Shown piece after piece: positions 14,650-21,179 of a DNA stretch of 21,179 bases (position 1 is the first letter of the stretch; every line of letters starts with the position of its first letter). The DNA comes from JBNKDD01 sp050288085. Its GTDB lineage: Bacteria; Chloroflexota; Anaerolineae; Aggregatilineales; UBA3940. The stretch covers positions 1 through 21,179 of the forward strand of contig JBNKDD010000073.1 of NCBI GenBank assembly GCA_050288085.1. The letters are read 5' to 3'. A model generated the notes under the pieces. The model searched no databases. It was not told the DNA's origin and was given only the letters and a program-made list of their open reading frames with translations. The position numbers and the translations under genes are program-made.

Positions 14650-14678
14650 AGGGCGACCATGTCTTTTATGGTCGCCCT
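14650..14678. terminator. Bidirectional terminator between fabH and sppA
   Basis: AGGGCGACCAT (14650-14660) and ATGGTCGCCCT (14668-14678) form a perfect 11-bp stem with a 7-base loop. Tails are GTTCATTCT on the plus strand and TTTCAG on the minus strand. It lies 16 bases after the fabH stop and 10 before the end of sppA. Confidence 0.85.
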
Positions 14679-14688
14679 GTTCATTCTA

Positions 14689-15708
14689 CTATGGCCCCAC
14701 ATATCGAGCTTCTAAGCTCGGAGTCATAAGTTCACGCAACAGCTCAAGAGGAAGCGATGTATTCTGAGCCGCCTGAACACCATACAGCGAATCCCAGAAA
14801 CCTGATTCTGGGAAGAATTCAACCACACGCGGCTCGCCAGAGATTCCGCCTAACTCCGCCGCTTTATTGATGGCATCTTCAAAGTATCCCACCTCATCGA
14901 TCAGACCGAGTTCTACCGCCTGCAGGCCGGTATAGACGCGGCCATCGGCCAGTTGTCGAACCTGTTCAACCGACATTCCCCGACCATCAGCCACTATCTG
15001 AACGAAACCATCGTAGGTTTCATCAATGAGCGCCTGCCAATAAGCACGCTCCTCTTCGGTCATATCACGGTGATAGCTGCCAAAATCTTTGACCTCACCG
15101 GACGTGATCACCACCACTTCAACCCCGACTTCATCAAGCAGTTCTTCGGCGGTCACAAACTGGCTGATCACACCAATACTGCCGGTAAGGGTGTGAGGGT
15201 TGGCATAGATATAATCTGCCGGAGCCGAAATATAATATCCACCTGAAGCTGCCGTTGATCCCATACTGACGACGATTGGTTTGCTCACCTGCGTTAATGC
15301 ATGGTAAATCTCATCCGAAGCAACAACCCCGCCGCCGGGACTATCCACCCGCAGGACAATGGCCTTTACTTCGTTATCTTCATCGGCTCGCTTGATCAGA
15401 TCGATAATCGTTGATGAACCAGCACCGGATGAACCAAATACGTCTACGGAGCTTTCACCCGAAAAGATCACCCCCTCGACATAAATCACGCCGACAGCCG
15501 GGCCAACGCCGGTCGTCGCGGTAGACGGCGACGATGCCAACGCAATGGCTAACCCAAATGCACCACAACCAACCACCGGAGCAACCAACGCACCGAGGAT
15601 AATCAGGATGACCCACAGCGCAGTTCTGCTGCCTTTGGAGCGAGGTTTGGCAGGCTGGGGAGGAGGATCAAACGCCGGTGGCACCGTATCAATTTCATTT
15701 GACATCAT
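14689..15708 (-). CDS. sppA: Signal peptide peptidase SppA, short 36K-type
   Basis: A membrane-anchored serine protease that degrades released signal peptides. With the ATG at 15708 it has 339 residues. A Pro-rich cytoplasmic segment precedes one membrane helix (about 28-60, ALWVILIILGALVAPVVGCG). The S49 protease domain shows VDSPGGGV, the nucleophile Ser155 in STAASGGYYIS, TGSIGVI, and the general base Lys207 in SGEVKDFGSYHRDMTEEE. The Ser-Lys spacing of 52 equals that of Bacillus subtilis SppA. ADGRVYTGLQAVELGLIDEVG is the usual C-terminal block. GGAG lies 5 bases before ATG 15708 and 8 before ATG 15705, so either could start. A promoter lies upstream at 15782-15810. Confidence 0.92.
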   Translation of the reverse strand: MMSNEIDTVPPAFDPPPQPAKPRSKGSRTALWVILIILGALVAPVVGCGAFGLAIALASSPSTATTGVGPAVGVIYVEGVIFSGESSVDVFGSSGAGSSTIIDLIKRADEDNEVKAIVLRVDSPGGGVVASDEIYHALTQVSKPIVVSMGSTAASGGYYISAPADYIYANPHTLTGSIGVISQFVTAEELLDEVGVEVVVITSGEVKDFGSYHRDMTEEERAYWQALIDETYDGFVQIVADGRGMSVEQVRQLADGRVYTGLQAVELGLIDEVGYFEDAINKAAELGGISGEPRVVEFFPESGFWDSLYGVQAAQNTSLPLELLRELMTPSLEARYVGP

Positions 15709-15764
15709 TTTTCTCCAACAATTCAAAAGGGGCGATGTGAATTAAAGGACAAGTACACTCCCAG

Positions 15765-15776
15765 TATACCGGTATA
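15765..15776. promoter_or_regulatory. 12-bp palindrome at the sppA transcription start
   Basis: TATACCGGTATA is a perfect palindrome immediately downstream of the predicted sppA -10 (15782-15787), on the expected start point. This is a typical repressor-operator position. The protein is unknown. Confidence 0.5.
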
Positions 15777-15781
15777 TAAAA

Positions 15782-15810
15782 ACTATACCACCCCCAAATA
15801 ATAGGCTCAA
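15782..15810 (-). promoter_or_regulatory. Promoter of sppA
   Basis: On the minus strand, TTGAGC (15805-15810) and TATAGT (15782-15787) are separated by exactly 17 bases. The predicted leader before the ATG is about 65 bases. Confidence 0.6.
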
Positions 15811-15846
15811 AATGGTGATAACAGCCATCCCAAATATGCAACGATC

Positions 15847-15855
15847 TGGTATACT
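15847..15855 (+). promoter_or_regulatory. Extended -10 promoter of the LysE-type gene
   Basis: TGG followed by TATACT (15850-15855) forms a TGn extended -10 element, which can work without a good -35. Transcription would start near 15862, downstream of the in-frame ATG at 15812. This supports the TTG at 15884 as the start. Confidence 0.55.
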
Positions 15856-15883
15856 CCACAGCCGACACGGAGAGGAGAAAAAC

Positions 15884-16507
15884 TTGATCGGTTTCTTTCT
15901 GCAAGGGATTGCAATTGGCTTCCCCGCTGCTGCTCAACCTGGCCCCTTTCAAGCTTACCTGTTATCGCAAACCATGAAGAACGGCTGGCGCAAAACTCTG
16001 CTTGCCGCATTTGCACCTTTGATCAGCGACACCCCGATCATCGTGTTGATGATGTTGGTACTCACCCAGACACCGGACTGGTTCTTGCAAGGTGTGAGGC
16101 TGGTAGGTGGCCTGTTCATCCTTTACCTGGCGCGAGGTGCATACCTGACCTTCCGCGAAGCGAACTTCGACCAGCCCACTGAGGAGGAATCCGGGCAGCA
16201 AAGTTTGCTCCAGGCCGGACTGATGAATCTGCTCAATCCAAACCCCTACATCTTCTGGGGAGCCGTCGGTGTCCCGATTTTATTAAACGGCTGGCGTCAA
16301 TCACCCAGCATTGGAGCCGCATTTCTTATCGGGTTTTACTGCACCATGGTCACCGGATCGATGGGGTTGATCATGCTGTTCGGCACAGCTCAACAGCTTG
16401 GCTCAAAAGTCACCCGGATTCTGACCGGCATCTCGGTGATTGCGTTATTGGCATTCGGACTGTTTCAGATCGGTGCGGCAGTTGCGCCCTGGTTGGGCTT
16501 GGCTTAA
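15884..16507 (+). CDS. LysE/RhtB-type amino acid exporter
   Basis: An integral membrane protein of the LysE superfamily, whose members export amino acids or related small molecules. With the TTG at 15884 it has 207 residues, the usual length. That codon has a GGAGAGGAG ribosome site and starts directly in the first helix (MIGFFLQGIAIGFPAAAQPGPF). The PGP motif after helix one is the family hallmark. Other helices are visible: TPIIVLMMLVL, VRLVGGLFILYLARGAYL, a re-entrant-like LLNPNPYIFWGAVGVPILL, SIGAAFLIGFYCTMVTGSMGLIMLF and the last ISVIALLAFGLFQIG. The substrate cannot be assigned. Its stop overlaps the stop of the GNAT gene on the other strand by 4 bases, so the two converge without a terminator between them. 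Confidence 0.88.
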   Translation: MIGFFLQGIAIGFPAAAQPGPFQAYLLSQTMKNGWRKTLLAAFAPLISDTPIIVLMMLVLTQTPDWFLQGVRLVGGLFILYLARGAYLTFREANFDQPTEEESGQQSLLQAGLMNLLNPNPYIFWGAVGVPILLNGWRQSPSIGAAFLIGFYCTMVTGSMGLIMLFGTAQQLGSKVTRILTGISVIALLAFGLFQIGAAVAPWLGLA

Positions 16508-17238
16508 TCCTTCACACGATACCAGTAAGTATATTCTTCCTGGAAACCCAGTTGCTCGTACAGGTGCAAGGCAGGCGGATTGTTTAGCATTACCTGTAGA
16601 TAGGCTCGCTCTGCGCCCTGTGACCGTCCCCAATTCATAAGATGCAGCATGATCTGTTTACCGAGTCCCTGATTGCGTAAATGCGGCTGGGTGACGATAC
16701 CATATAAACCGACATATCCTCGCTCAACCACAGCTAATCCTAGTGAAGCAATCTCCTCGCCATGTCGCAAAGTAGCAAAGCCGCAGACAGGGATAATGTT
16801 CTGTATGATCTGGGTCACTATTGGTATACGATCAGCAGCAGTATTATTCAGACAGCAGTAATTCTCCACCCAGGAATCGGATAGGCTTGTTTCCACCGTG
16901 ATAGCATCCGCCGCAGGCTGCTCTAAATCTGATAGATCGACGGTCTGGACACTGGTATGGGCATCAGCCTCATAGCCGCGTTCCTCTAACAGCTGATCAA
17001 GTTCTGATGGCTGTTCAGCCCCGCTTATTTTGAAGACAACCCTTTGCCCACGCTGGCGGTAAGCCTGCTCACAATAGGCAATCTTCTCCACTACATCGAC
17101 TGTCGGTGGGTAGATCGGGCTGACCGAGTTAGCCCGCCGTGTATGTCCATTGGCAAAGCGTATCACCCAGCCATCGTAGTAAATCACTTGCAACGAAGGC
17201 CAGGCACTGAGTGAGAGTTCTTCGAGTGTTCTTATCAT
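16504..17238 (-). CDS. GNAT family N-acetyltransferase
   Basis: A 244-residue cytoplasmic acetyltransferase. The C-terminal GNAT domain (about 150-244) shows beta-strand ASLGLAVVERGYVGLYGIVTQP, the acetyl-CoA loop HLRNQGLGKQIM (pattern R/Q-x-x-G-x-G), and NNPPALHLYEQLGFQEEY. The N-terminal half begins with a segment of the kind LPSLQVIYYDGWVIRFANGHTRRANSV, common in a group of two-part GNATs in which the first half is a degenerate GNAT-like lobe. Substrate is unknown. Its ATG overlaps the TGA of the upstream GNAT gene (ATGA at 17235-17238), so the two are translationally coupled. It ends on top of the LysE-type stop codon. Confidence 0.85.
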   Translation of the reverse strand: MIRTLEELSLSAWPSLQVIYYDGWVIRFANGHTRRANSVSPIYPPTVDVVEKIAYCEQAYRQRGQRVVFKISGAEQPSELDQLLEERGYEADAHTSVQTVDLSDLEQPAADAITVETSLSDSWVENYCCLNNTAADRIPIVTQIIQNIIPVCGFATLRHGEEIASLGLAVVERGYVGLYGIVTQPHLRNQGLGKQIMLHLMNWGRSQGAERAYLQVMLNNPPALHLYEQLGFQEEYTYWYRVKD

Positions 17239-17663
17239 TTCTTTCTATAGACCATCAGCTTTTCTGGGTTATCTATGGGTATCCAGCCAAATTGGCTGTA
17301 CAGGTTATGAGCATCCCGTGTATTCAAATACCAACCTTTCAAATTTTGCAGGTCAGGGTGAGCCATCACACAACTCACCAACCACTTCCCCAACCCCCTA
17401 CCCCGGTAGTCCTCCAGAATAAACACATCGGCAAGATAAGCGATCACCACGTAATCGGTAACCACGCGAGCAAACCCGATCAATTGGTCATTTTCATAAA
17501 GGCCAAAACATATCGACTGCTTAATGGCCAGCTCGGTTTGTTCACGGGTGCGCTCCTGTGCCCAGTAGGAGTAATGAACAAAGAAATCATGAATCACATC
17601 GATTTGCAGGCGAGATGGATCGGTGCTGATCAGGTAATTCTCCCGGCGATACTCCTGGAACAT
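17235..17663 (-). CDS. GNAT family N-acetyltransferase, small
   Basis: With the ATG at 17663 this is a 142-residue single-domain GNAT, starting MFQEYRRENYLISTDPSRLQIDVIHDFF. The domain shows LCFGLYENDQLIGFARVVTDYV (residues as read, ICFGLYEN), the catalytic-strand segment IAYLADVFILEDYRGRGLGKWLV with the acetyl-CoA loop RGRGLG, and WYLNTRDAHNLYSQFGW. Substrate is unknown. GGAGGAG lies directly before this ATG, and a promoter at 17704-17732 lies upstream. The frame remains open into the IS element, but that part is IS sequence and not coding. It is the first gene of a two-gene coupled unit with the larger GNAT. Confidence 0.88.
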   Translation of the reverse strand: MFQEYRRENYLISTDPSRLQIDVIHDFFVHYSYWAQERTREQTELAIKQSICFGLYENDQLIGFARVVTDYVVIAYLADVFILEDYRGRGLGKWLVSCVMAHPDLQNLKGWYLNTRDAHNLYSQFGWIPIDNPEKLMVYRKK

Positions 17664-17703
17664 GGCTCCTCCTACCATGTGGGTGGGGTTAATCAGGCAG
17701 GGA

Positions 17704-17732
17704 ATTGTAAACGTTTTCCGACCAGTTTTCCA
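17704..17732 (-). promoter_or_regulatory. Promoter of the two-gene GNAT unit
   Basis: On the minus strand, TGGAAA (17727-17732) and TACAAT (17704-17709) are separated by 17 bases. Its upstream edge is about 10 bases from the end of the IS element, so the insertion spared the promoter core but replaced everything upstream. Confidence 0.45.
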
Positions 17733-17741
17733 GGTTAATGG

Positions 17742-17767
17742 TCTGACAGGGTGCACGAACAAGTTGT
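17742..17767. repeat. Left terminal inverted repeat of the IS
   Basis: The outer TCTGAC plus an extra A, then 19 bases identical to the complement of the right end. The extra base at 17748 is the only difference between the two ends over about 25 positions. Confidence 0.85.
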
Positions 17768-17773
17768 AAAAGA

Positions 17774-17833
17774 TGAAGCCTCCCAAGCTATCCGGTAGGA
17801 TAGCAGCAGGAAAAGCAAAAAAGGGAGGCTTCA
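17774..17833 (+). promoter_or_regulatory. Fold-back leader that masks the transposase ribosome site
   Basis: TGAAGCCTCCC (17774-17784) is perfectly complementary to GGGAGGCTTCA (17823-17833). Inside this outer stem is a second hairpin, GCTATCC (17787-17793) with GGATAGC (17798-17804). The right outer arm contains the Shine-Dalgarno GGGAGG, 8 bases before the transposase ATG at 17837. Any transcript entering from outside the IS would carry both arms and hide the ribosome site; a transcript starting inside, after 17784, would not. The sequence pairing is direct; the regulation is inferred by analogy with IS10 and IS50. Confidence 0.65.
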
Positions 17834-17836
17834 AGG

Positions 17837-19153
17837 ATGAAAGATATCACAGAAATAATAGAAGGGCTGCAAAAGCAGGTCAATGAACCGAAAAGCCTGA
17901 GTGAGATGGAAGGCCAGATTCGAAAACTGATGAGGGTCATAGGTAGGCTGCTGTTGGAAGTCTGGCTGATCTGGGAGGAAAACAAAACAGCAAGGGAAGA
18001 GCTGAAGTGTAGCTGCGGGAAAAGCCTCGCCAAACAGCGTCGAAAGGCGACACTCAGAAGCCTGTTTGGACAAATCCACTATGAACGGGATTATGGCTAT
18101 TGCCCGGACTGCCAACAGGGGGTGTGCCCATTAGATGAGAAGCTGGGCTTACGGCCAAACGGGATGAGTGCCGAATTAGAACGGCTGGCAGGGATGGTCG
18201 GCGTAGAACGTCCATTTGAGCAAGGCAGCCGGTTGTTTGAAGAACTGACTTTACAGCCGTTGAGCGACCAGAGTGTAGATAAAGCCGCTCAAGCGTATGG
18301 AGAAGAACAAATCCGGCAGGAAGAAAACTGGCACCAGGCAGCCAATGACCTGGATAACTTGCTCAAATTGAAGCGGGAAGCGAAAAGGCCACGGCGGATG
18401 TATGGTGCGATAGATGGCGGGCGGGTGCATGTTCGCGGGCAACAGGAGCAAGAAAATAGCTGGCGGGAGCTCAAAGTCGGAGCCTGGTTCACGACCAAAA
18501 CACAGCCGCCTGAAAAGCGAGGGGATAAATGGTCAATTCGCGCAGATAATATCAGCTACTACTGTGACATTATTGAGGCTGAACAATTTGCCCCCCTGGT
18601 CTGGGCCAGTGCCGTTCAGCGGCGGGCCCACCTGGCTCATGAACTGATCATTCTGGGGGATGGCGCCCGCTGGATCTGGGATATTGTGGATGAACATTTC
18701 CCTGATGCGATTCAGATTGTTGATTGGTATCATGCCTGTCAGTATCTTCATCCGGTCGCTCAACTGGCCTTCAAAGACAAGTCTAAACGTGAACGCTGGC
18801 TAGATACGGTCACTGGCCGATTGTGGGCGGGTGACCTTGATGCAGTCATTGAGGCTTGTGCCGAGCACATCCAGCCTGGACTTGAAGAGAACCCGGCTCA
18901 AAAAGCGGTCACCTACTATACCAACAATCGCCGCCGCATGGACTATCCGACTTATCGCGCCAATGGCTATCACATTGGCTCTGGCACCATTGAGAGTGCC
19001 GTTAAGCAGATTGCGGCGCAACGGATGAAGGTGTCTGGGGCTATTTGGAATCTGGAGGCGGCCCGTAAAGTTTCTAAAGCCCGGGCCGCTTACTTGTCTG
19101 GTCAGTGGGATTTATTGGCGGCTCGACGTACCCATTTTGCCACAGCCGCTTAA
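17837..19153 (+). CDS. ISKra4-family DDE transposase
   Basis: A 438-residue transposase. The N-terminal part has a helical, Lys/Glu-rich start and a zinc-ribbon-like set of cysteines (C58, C60, C89, C92, C97). The catalytic core shows the DDE residues in family context: Asp193 in YGAIDGGRVHVR, Asp275 in IILGDGARWIWDI, and Glu386 in HIGSGTIESAVKQ. The segment IVDWYHACQYL between the second and third residues is typical of ISKra4-like enzymes. No frameshift or stop is present, so it is probably active. The ATG at 17837 follows GGGAGG, which lies in the fold-back structure. Confidence 0.92.
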   Translation: MKDITEIIEGLQKQVNEPKSLSEMEGQIRKLMRVIGRLLLEVWLIWEENKTAREELKCSCGKSLAKQRRKATLRSLFGQIHYERDYGYCPDCQQGVCPLDEKLGLRPNGMSAELERLAGMVGVERPFEQGSRLFEELTLQPLSDQSVDKAAQAYGEEQIRQEENWHQAANDLDNLLKLKREAKRPRRMYGAIDGGRVHVRGQQEQENSWRELKVGAWFTTKTQPPEKRGDKWSIRADNISYYCDIIEAEQFAPLVWASAVQRRAHLAHELIILGDGARWIWDIVDEHFPDAIQIVDWYHACQYLHPVAQLAFKDKSKRERWLDTVTGRLWAGDLDAVIEACAEHIQPGLEENPAQKAVTYYTNNRRRMDYPTYRANGYHIGSGTIESAVKQIAAQRMKVSGAIWNLEAARKVSKARAAYLSGQWDLLAARRTHFATAA

Positions 19154-19177
19154 CAACTTGTTCGTGCACCCGTCAGA
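19153..19177. repeat. Right terminal inverted repeat of the IS
   Basis: Nineteen bases complementary to the left core repeat, then GTCAGA. The first base overlaps the last base of the transposase stop codon. Confidence 0.85.
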
Positions 19178-19186
19178 AATAAAGAA

Positions 19187-19204
19187 AGGGCGATCTCCCG
19201 CCCT
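19187..19204 (-). terminator. Terminator of the surface protein gene
   Basis: AGGGCG (19187-19192) and CGCCCT (19199-19204) form a GC-rich stem with a 6-base loop, extendable by two pairs past one mismatch. In the minus direction the tail is TTTCTTTATTTCT. It lies just beyond the TGA of the surface protein gene, and the IS begins about 10 bases further on. Confidence 0.75.
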
Positions 19205-19224
19205 CTCGTGATTGGTGTCTGGTA

Positions 19225-21179
19225 TCAGGCTGTCCGCCGCCTGACCGCGTAACCGCCCAGCCCGGCGATCAGAATCGCGGCTGCCCCTATCCATCCCCAG
19301 GGTATGATTTGCTTCATCGGCTCACCACCGGTCGGGGGCAGCGAATCGGGGAAGAGGGTCACGCAGTCGGTATCATTGACCGGATCGGTGATGTAGCCGG
19401 TCAGGCAGATTTGCTGCCCTGCTGATTGCCCCGCTGCTCCATCCGGTAGGGTGAACCCGGCCCCGCCATCCACCAGGCTTTCAATAATGATTGTTGCAAC
19501 ATCGCTGACCGACATCGTTCCCAACTCTACCAGGAATTCCTGCCCGCCATCCCAGGTTAGCGCGCCGCGTGATGGTTTGACCGCTGTGATGCTGATCGGC
19601 CCGCGCATAGTGCCATAGGTACGAACCCCATGACAGGCGACCGGGCCAGGATTGGTGATCTTCACTGTCCACATCACCGCATCTCCCCAGGAGACGACTT
19701 CCCGGTCGGCTTCGATATCAATTGTAAGGACGCAGGCAGGAGCCTGACTCTGCCCCGCTCCACCACCGCCGCCACCGCCCGGTGCTGGTGGATTGCAGGT
19801 CACATCCGGCAAATTGACCGTTTCGGTATCCCCGCCCAGCTCGGTTACCGTGATGCCTGACCAGGTGCCGTAGCCGCCGGTTGAAGTCAGGGTGTAGGTT
19901 CCCACGGTGACATTGTTCTGGTTTTGCGTGATGGCTGCCGGGTCGTTGGCGCTGATGTTGAAATTGGGATCGCCCGCCGTGATCGTCACGTTCAGGTCGG
20001 GGCCATTGCAGGCAGCGGTGGCGGCTAGTGCCTGAACCGCCGCCGGGCAGGTGAAATCACCCAGGTTGATCGATTGCAGGTCGCCTGTTGTCTCGGTGAC
20101 AATCACTCCTGTCCAATTGCCGGGGCCAGTCAGCGTGGTGATCCCTGTGCCTACACCGTTTTGGGGTAGGTTGGGGCCGCCCCCGGTGACATCGAACGGG
20201 GCATTCCCGGCAGTGATGTTTACATCCAGGTTATTGCCATTGCAGGCTGCTGCTGCTGCCAGGGTGATCGGCGTGGTACCTGTTACAAGGATATCGTAGG
20301 GGTTTTCATCCGTGTCATTGTTGACAATATCCAGATCGAAGCTGAACGGCCCCGGTGCATCGATGTTAAACTGGATTTGCAAGGTCCACGTCGATCCAGG
20401 GGGGATGGGGATCGAGATAAACATGTTGGCCGTAAAGCCGCTGACGTTGGTGAAATTGGAGGCAGTCACGCCGCCTACCGGAATGTACAGGTAATCTGTG
20501 CCCGTGTTTGTGATCGTATAGTTCAGGGTCACCGGGCCAACCGCTTGCAGCCCGATATCGTCTGTGCCGCCATCCGGGATCGAAGTTCCCGCCGGGCGCT
20601 GCACGTCGATCTCACGAGTACCAAAACAGGTGCCATCCGAATCGGTATTCCCTCCAAGGTCGATCTGAAACGCATTGCAGTCGGTACCGCCGCTACCAGG
20701 AGGACCAACATTTGTGTTGCTGAAAAGGAGATTGCCGGTGGACATTTTATAAACATTGTTCCCTGGCAGGGTAGTAGATGAGTTATTGGATATGGTTGAA
20801 TCAGTGATCGTTCCATTGAGCGGACTTCCCATCCATATCCCGCCGCCACTGCCCACACCAAAATTACCGGAAATGACGGTGCTATTTTGAATTGCCATGG
20901 TGCCACCACCAAACAAAATGCCGCCGCCCTGACCGACCCCGCCACCCTGATTATTGTTGACGGTGCTGTTATCAATTGTGGCTGTACCACTGCCAAGATA
21001 AATACCGCATCCCCCGCGGGCAGTATTTGAGTCAATATGGCTGTTATTCTGCACATACAACGTACCGGAGTTCACAATGCCGCCGCCAAGTGGGGAGGCC
21101 GAGTTGCCGCTCACCGTAGAATTGTCAATGGTTAGAGTGCCGGAGTGATTATAGATCGCGCCGCCTGAATTAGCGGGGG
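19225..21179 (-). CDS. Beta-helix surface protein with LPPTGG sorting-like tail (5' end outside window)
   Basis: About 650 residues are visible and the frame is open through the right edge, so the start is missing; the GTG at 21114 lies inside a repeat and is not a true start. In order from the right edge: parallel beta-helix repeats of the kind SGGAIYNHSGTLTIDNSTVSGN (first about 160 residues); a choice-of-anchor D/HYDIN-like beta domain (IPDGGTDDIGLQAVGP, ITNTGTDYLYI, VNNDTDENPYDI); two tandem repeats of about 78 residues, each opening with ACNG and closing with a Thr-Cys; a seven-glycine linker; a DUF11-type domain; then LPPTGG (19324-19341), a hydrophobic helix and the RRRTA end. This tail matches a Gram-positive cell-wall sorting signal. 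Function is probably adhesion or surface structure. The stop is TGA. Confidence 0.85.
   Translation of the reverse strand, partial: PANSGGAIYNHSGTLTIDNSTVSGNSASPLGGGIVNSGTLYVQNNSHIDSNTARGGCGIYLGSGTATIDNSTVNNNQGGGVGQGGGILFGGGTMAIQNSTVISGNFGVGSGGGIWMGSPLNGTITDSTISNNSSTTLPGNNVYKMSTGNLLFSNTNVGPPGSGGTDCNAFQIDLGGNTDSDGTCFGTREIDVQRPAGTSIPDGGTDDIGLQAVGPVTLNYTITNTGTDYLYIPVGGVTASNFTNVSGFTANMFISIPIPPGSTWTLQIQFNIDAPGPFSFDLDIVNNDTDENPYDILVTGTTPITLAAAAACNGNNLDVNITAGNAPFDVTGGGPNLPQNGVGTGITTLTGPGNWTGVIVTETTGDLQSINLGDFTCPAAVQALAATAACNGPDLNVTITAGDPNFNISANDPAAITQNQNNVTVGTYTLTSTGGYGTWSGITVTELGGDTETVNLPDVTCNPPAPGGGGGGGAGQSQAPACVLTIDIEADREVVSWGDAVMWTVKITNPGPVACHGVRTYGTMRGPISITAVKPSRGALTWDGGQEFLVELGTMSVSDVATIIIESLVDGGAGFTLPDGAAGQSAGQQICLTGYITDPVNDTDCVTLFPDSLPPTGGEPMKQIIPWGWIGAAAILIAGLGGYAVRRRTA
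19792..20271 (-). repeat. Two tandem cysteine-bracketed repeats in the surface protein
   Basis: Each repeat starts AAACNG or ATAACNG, continues LxVxITAG, contains a WTG/WSG-IxVTE strand, and closes with a Thr-Cys (FTCP, VTCN). Each holds exactly two cysteines near its ends, suggesting one disulfide per repeat. This resembles the SprB-type surface repeats in layout; the assignment is tentative. Confidence 0.6.

Larger units (their letters stand above)
17742..19177 (+). mobile_element. ISKra4-type insertion sequence
   Basis: One transposase gene lies between inverted repeats. The core repeats are a perfect 19-bp match: GGGTGCACGAACAAGTTGT at 17749-17767 and its complement at 19153-19171. Outside them TCTGAC (17742-17747) and GTCAGA (19172-19177) continue the inversion, but the left side has one extra A (17748). 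No direct target duplication is evident beyond either boundary. The transposase stop codon touches the right repeat. A nested fold-back structure (17774-17833) lies in the transposase leader. The element appears complete and sits between the GNAT promoter and the terminator of the surface protein gene. Confidence 0.9.

Noticed and set aside
15812..15883. Longer LysE-type start at ATG 15812
   Set aside because: It lies upstream of the extended -10 at 15847-15855 and adds a polar stretch before helix one; the TTG at 15884 has a strong ribosome site.
17664..17834. Upstream extension of the small GNAT into the IS
   Set aside because: The extra codons cover IS sequence and the GNAT promoter; the ATG at 17663 has GGAGGAG.
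1..21179. CRISPR arrays, tRNA or rRNA genes, defence or secondary-metabolite clusters
   Set aside because: No regularly spaced repeats, cloverleaf-like sequences or relevant protein families were seen on either strand.

Overview
This is a bacterial chromosomal segment, most likely from a Chloroflexota (Anaerolineae-like) organism. That placement is an inference from gene content: a Rex redox regulator, a lone divergent MreB, DUF11 and right-handed beta-helix surface proteins with threonine/proline linkers, an LPxTG-like sorting signal, and moderate GC. No rRNA or marker gene in the window confirms it. Genes are dense, with short gaps, consensus-like sigma70 promoters and clear intrinsic terminators.

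Layout. Left edge (1-1592): the 5' end of a polyprenyl synthetase gene reading off the window, a GbsR/MarR-type regulator, and rex divergent from it. Positions 1652-2653 hold mreB, convergent with rex across a shared terminator. Positions 2849-3673 hold an orphan membrane protein of about eight helices. Positions 3740-8045 (minus) are an F1-only ATP synthase cluster, transcribed atpA-atpG-atpD-atpC, with its own promoter and a long leader; delta and the Fo genes are not next to it. An in-frame TGA interrupts atpG at codon 9. Positions 8345-12052 (minus) hold an atypical SDR, proC and a DUF11-type anchored protein. Positions 12201-14634 (plus) hold overlapping fabF and fabH; fabH has a basic C-terminal extension of about 64 residues. 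Positions 14689-15708 hold sppA (minus). A LysE-type exporter follows (15884-16507, plus), meeting tail to tail two translationally coupled GNAT acetyltransferases (16504-17663, minus). An intact ISKra4-type insertion sequence (about 17742-19177) lies between the GNAT promoter and the end of a large surface protein gene that runs off the right edge (19225 to beyond 21179, minus).

How the genes relate. Most of the window is core metabolism and envelope: redox sensing (Rex), ATP synthesis, fatty acid initiation and elongation (FabH, FabF), proline synthesis (ProC), isoprenoid chain synthesis, shape determination (MreB) and membrane-protein turnover (SppA). The surface proteins and the IS are the accessory part. 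I found no CRISPR array, tRNA or rRNA, and no recognisable defence or biosynthetic system. The points most worth checking are the atpG nonsense codon, the fold-back leader of the transposase gene, the exactly 129-residue repeats carrying calcium-type loops in the DUF11 protein, the LPPTGG-tail surface protein, the Asp-to-Asn change in the MreB nucleotide site, and several operator-like palindromes placed on or beside promoters.
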